Assembly: GCA_015501585.1 (NCBI GenBank)
Contig: JADNRY010000013.1
Location: 434,001 to 498,000, forward strand
DNA length: 64,000 nt
Reading direction: 5' to 3'
From: Rhodocollybia butyracea
Taxonomy: Eukaryota; Basidiomycota; Agaricomycetes; Agaricales; Omphalotaceae
In this document: positions 62,301 through 64,000 of the stretch, in pieces
Layout: every line of letters begins with the position of its first letter
Numbering within the stretch: position 1 is the first letter of the stretch
Made by a program: the position numbers and the translations under genes
Notes under the pieces: model-generated
Database searches by the model: none
The model's input: only the letters and a program-made list of their open reading frames with translations
What the model was told of the DNA's origin: nothing

Positions 62301-63507
62301 CCTTTGAGTTACAAATCTCCTATAGCGGGCAACATTGACAAAGTCATGATAAGCGACACTGACAACGACCAGACTTTAATCAAGGTCTTAATACGCCAGA
62401 CACGAAGGCCAGAGTTGGGAGACAAATTCTCCTCCCGACACGGTCAGAAAGGTGTTTGCGGGCTCATTGTAAACCAGGAAGATATGCCATTCAATGATCA
62501 AGGTATAAATCCGGGTGAGTGCTTTTCTTTTACCATTTCACAGTGTAATGGAATCCTAACTGTGGCGCAGATACTATTATGAACCCTCATGGATTTCCCT
62601 CTCGGATGACAGTGGGAAAGATGATAGAGCTACTGGCTGGAAAGGTATGTGTAATCAGTGTTCGGAATCCTATCAGGATGCTCAAACTTTGTATGGATAC
62701 AGGCGGGAGTGCTGAGTGGGAAGTTACAATATGGTACCGCCTTTGGTGGATCGAAAGTGAGCATTCTAATTTTCATCATCAACCATCTGTTCATTTAGAC
62801 ACAGGTAGAAGACATGAGTCGGATCCTGATAGATAATGGTTTCAGCTATTCTGGCAAGGATATGCTTACCAGCGGTATCACCGGTGAACCATTGGAAGCG
62901 TATGTATATTTTGGACCTATCTACTATCAAGTACGTTTTTGTCTTGGCGATATCGAGTTGGTTTGTGCTTACTCATATCGATAGAAATTAAGTAAGTCAG
63001 CCTTCGAAATTGGGATCTCAGTCGACTGAAAAAATCTCAGAGCACATGGTAATGGACAAGATGCACGCTCGCGCTAGGTACGGATATCTGTCCCAAGTAA
63101 CCGCCCAGTACTGATCTACATTTTTTCAAGGGGACCTCGGGCAACGCTTACAAGGCAACCCACTGAGGGCCGATCGCGAGAAGGTGGACTGCGACTCGGA
63201 GAAATGGAACGAGATTGTCTGATTGGCTACGGGGCTACTCAACTTCTTTTGGAGCGCCTTATGATATCTTCGGACCAATTCGAAGTCAACGCCTGCCAAA
63301 AATGTGGTTTGATGGGGTACAACGGATGGTGTTCCTACTGCAAAAGTTCGAAAACGATGGCACAACTTACTATCCCTTATGCGGCAAAATTACTCTTCCA
63401 GGAGGTGTGCCTTTCTTTCTCTCTTTGAGTGCTTTCCTGACTGCCTTCCGACTCCGTAGCTAATGGCGATGAATGTAGTTCCCCGATTGATATTGGATGA
63501 TGCTTAA
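59361..63507 (+). CDS. RET1: DNA-directed RNA polymerase III second-largest subunit (RPC2/RET1)
   Basis: The catalytic-core beta-like subunit of nuclear Pol III, which makes tRNA, 5S rRNA and U6. It starts [20 protein letters not shown], then [20 protein letters not shown], specific to Pol III. Further motifs in order: [140 protein letters not shown] and a zinc site CQKCG...CSYCKSS near the end. The stop is at 63505-63507. One exon is a 7-nt microexon (62985-62991, completing KLKHM). All introns checked are GT-AG; no frame break. Confidence 0.95.
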
Positions 63508-63707
63508 CATTAATAGACAGATGTATCTTTAGTTATGAAGCTTGTATCGCTATTTGTACTAGTTTCGTTTGAAAATCGCTCTCCGATTTTACCGATTAGC
63601 GCCAGCTGTATGCGGATTCTTCGGAGATGACGTGTAAAGTTTGAAATATTCAACCAAACATCGCTCTTCATCGACATCCCGCCTTGCTAAGTTGCTTTTC
63701 ACAAACT

Positions 63708-64000
63708 ATGAATTCCAGGGGTTCAAGTAATGCCACTGCTTTACGTCGTCTCATGACTGAGTATAAGCAGTTAACATCGGGAGGTTGGCGATCTCATGTT
63801 TACTGGATTTTGGTCTTCTCACTTTAGTTCCAGGTTCACCAGACGGAATGTTCACTGCCGGTATGAATCGCCTTTCTGGTTTTGAAATCTTGAGAAGATT
63901 CAACTGTTCTTCAAGGCCCTATAACGGAAACCGATTTCTTTACGTGGGAGGCATTAATCTGCGGCCCAAAGGATACGCCGTTTGTGAGCATGCGGAACTC
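63708..64000 (+). CDS. UBC7: Ubiquitin-conjugating enzyme E2, UBE2G2/Ubc7 type (5' part)
   Basis: ATG at 63708-63710. The spliced start reads SSNATALRRLMTEYKQLTSG, GSPDGMFTAGPITETDFFTW and EALICGPKDTPF, after which the next intron (GTGAGC) begins and the window ends. This is the sister type to UBE2G1 and in yeast acts in ER-associated degradation with Cue1 and Hrd1/Doa10. The catalytic Cys and the rest lie beyond 64000. Two introns inside the window, both GT-AG. Confidence 0.9.

Overview
This window is nuclear DNA from a filamentous basidiomycete, most likely an Agaricomycete mushroom. The evidence is gene-dense DNA with many 45-65 nt introns, the tiny-exon layout typical of basidiomycete gpd genes, a DUF6533 seven-TM family pair, a BTB/POZ protein of mushroom type and a short orphan protein with a motif I associate with mushroom genomes. 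Most genes are broken into many short exons, so exon chains were built by hand from GT/GC-AG signals, reading phase and family motifs. No bacterial, viral or CRISPR-like features were seen.

Layout. 1-5 kb: 3' end of a TAH18-type diflavin reductase, uroporphyrinogen-III synthase (HEM4), a BTB/POZ protein and a weak LRR-like remnant. 5-11.5 kb (minus): a DUG2-type WD40/M20 glutathione-degradation peptidase and a mitochondrial PPR protein. 11.9-19.4 kb (plus): secreted GH43 glycosidase, PBN1/PIG-X subunit of GPI mannosyltransferase I, and a Lon protease ending in the peroxisomal signal SRL. 19.9-25.1 kb (minus): a membrane-anchored heparinase II/III-like enzyme, a collapsed DUF6533 pseudogene and an intact 13-exon DUF6533 seven-TM gene. 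25.6-31.4 kb (minus): malate dehydrogenase and a tandem pair of short-chain dehydrogenases. 32.6-36.8 kb: gpd, a Ser/Arg-rich orphan (minus) and POP5 (frameshifted as sequenced). 37-43.7 kb (minus): a large coiled-coil protein (also frameshifted as sequenced) and a conserved orphan. 43.7-46.8 kb: a long stretch without a convincing gene. 46.8-49.7 kb: a UGA4-like amino-acid permease and an intron-containing tRNA-Pro. 50-57 kb (minus): a Gcn4/Cpc1-like bZIP factor with upstream ORFs and TGACTCA sites, and an ERCC6L2-type SNF2 helicase. 58.3-64 kb: a UBE2G1-type E2, divergently the Pol III second-largest subunit (RPC2/RET1), then the start of a UBE2G2/Ubc7-type E2.

The genes do not form one pathway. 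Most are housekeeping genes. The accessory part is 19.9-31.5 kb, where two lineage-type families have duplicated in tandem: in one family a copy has decayed, in the other both copies stay intact. The signals most worth a second look are the GCN4-like translational-control leader, two one-base contractions in G/C homopolymers, several 5-7 nt microexons, four GC-AG introns and a 21-nt palindromic element shared by the leaders of two unrelated genes.
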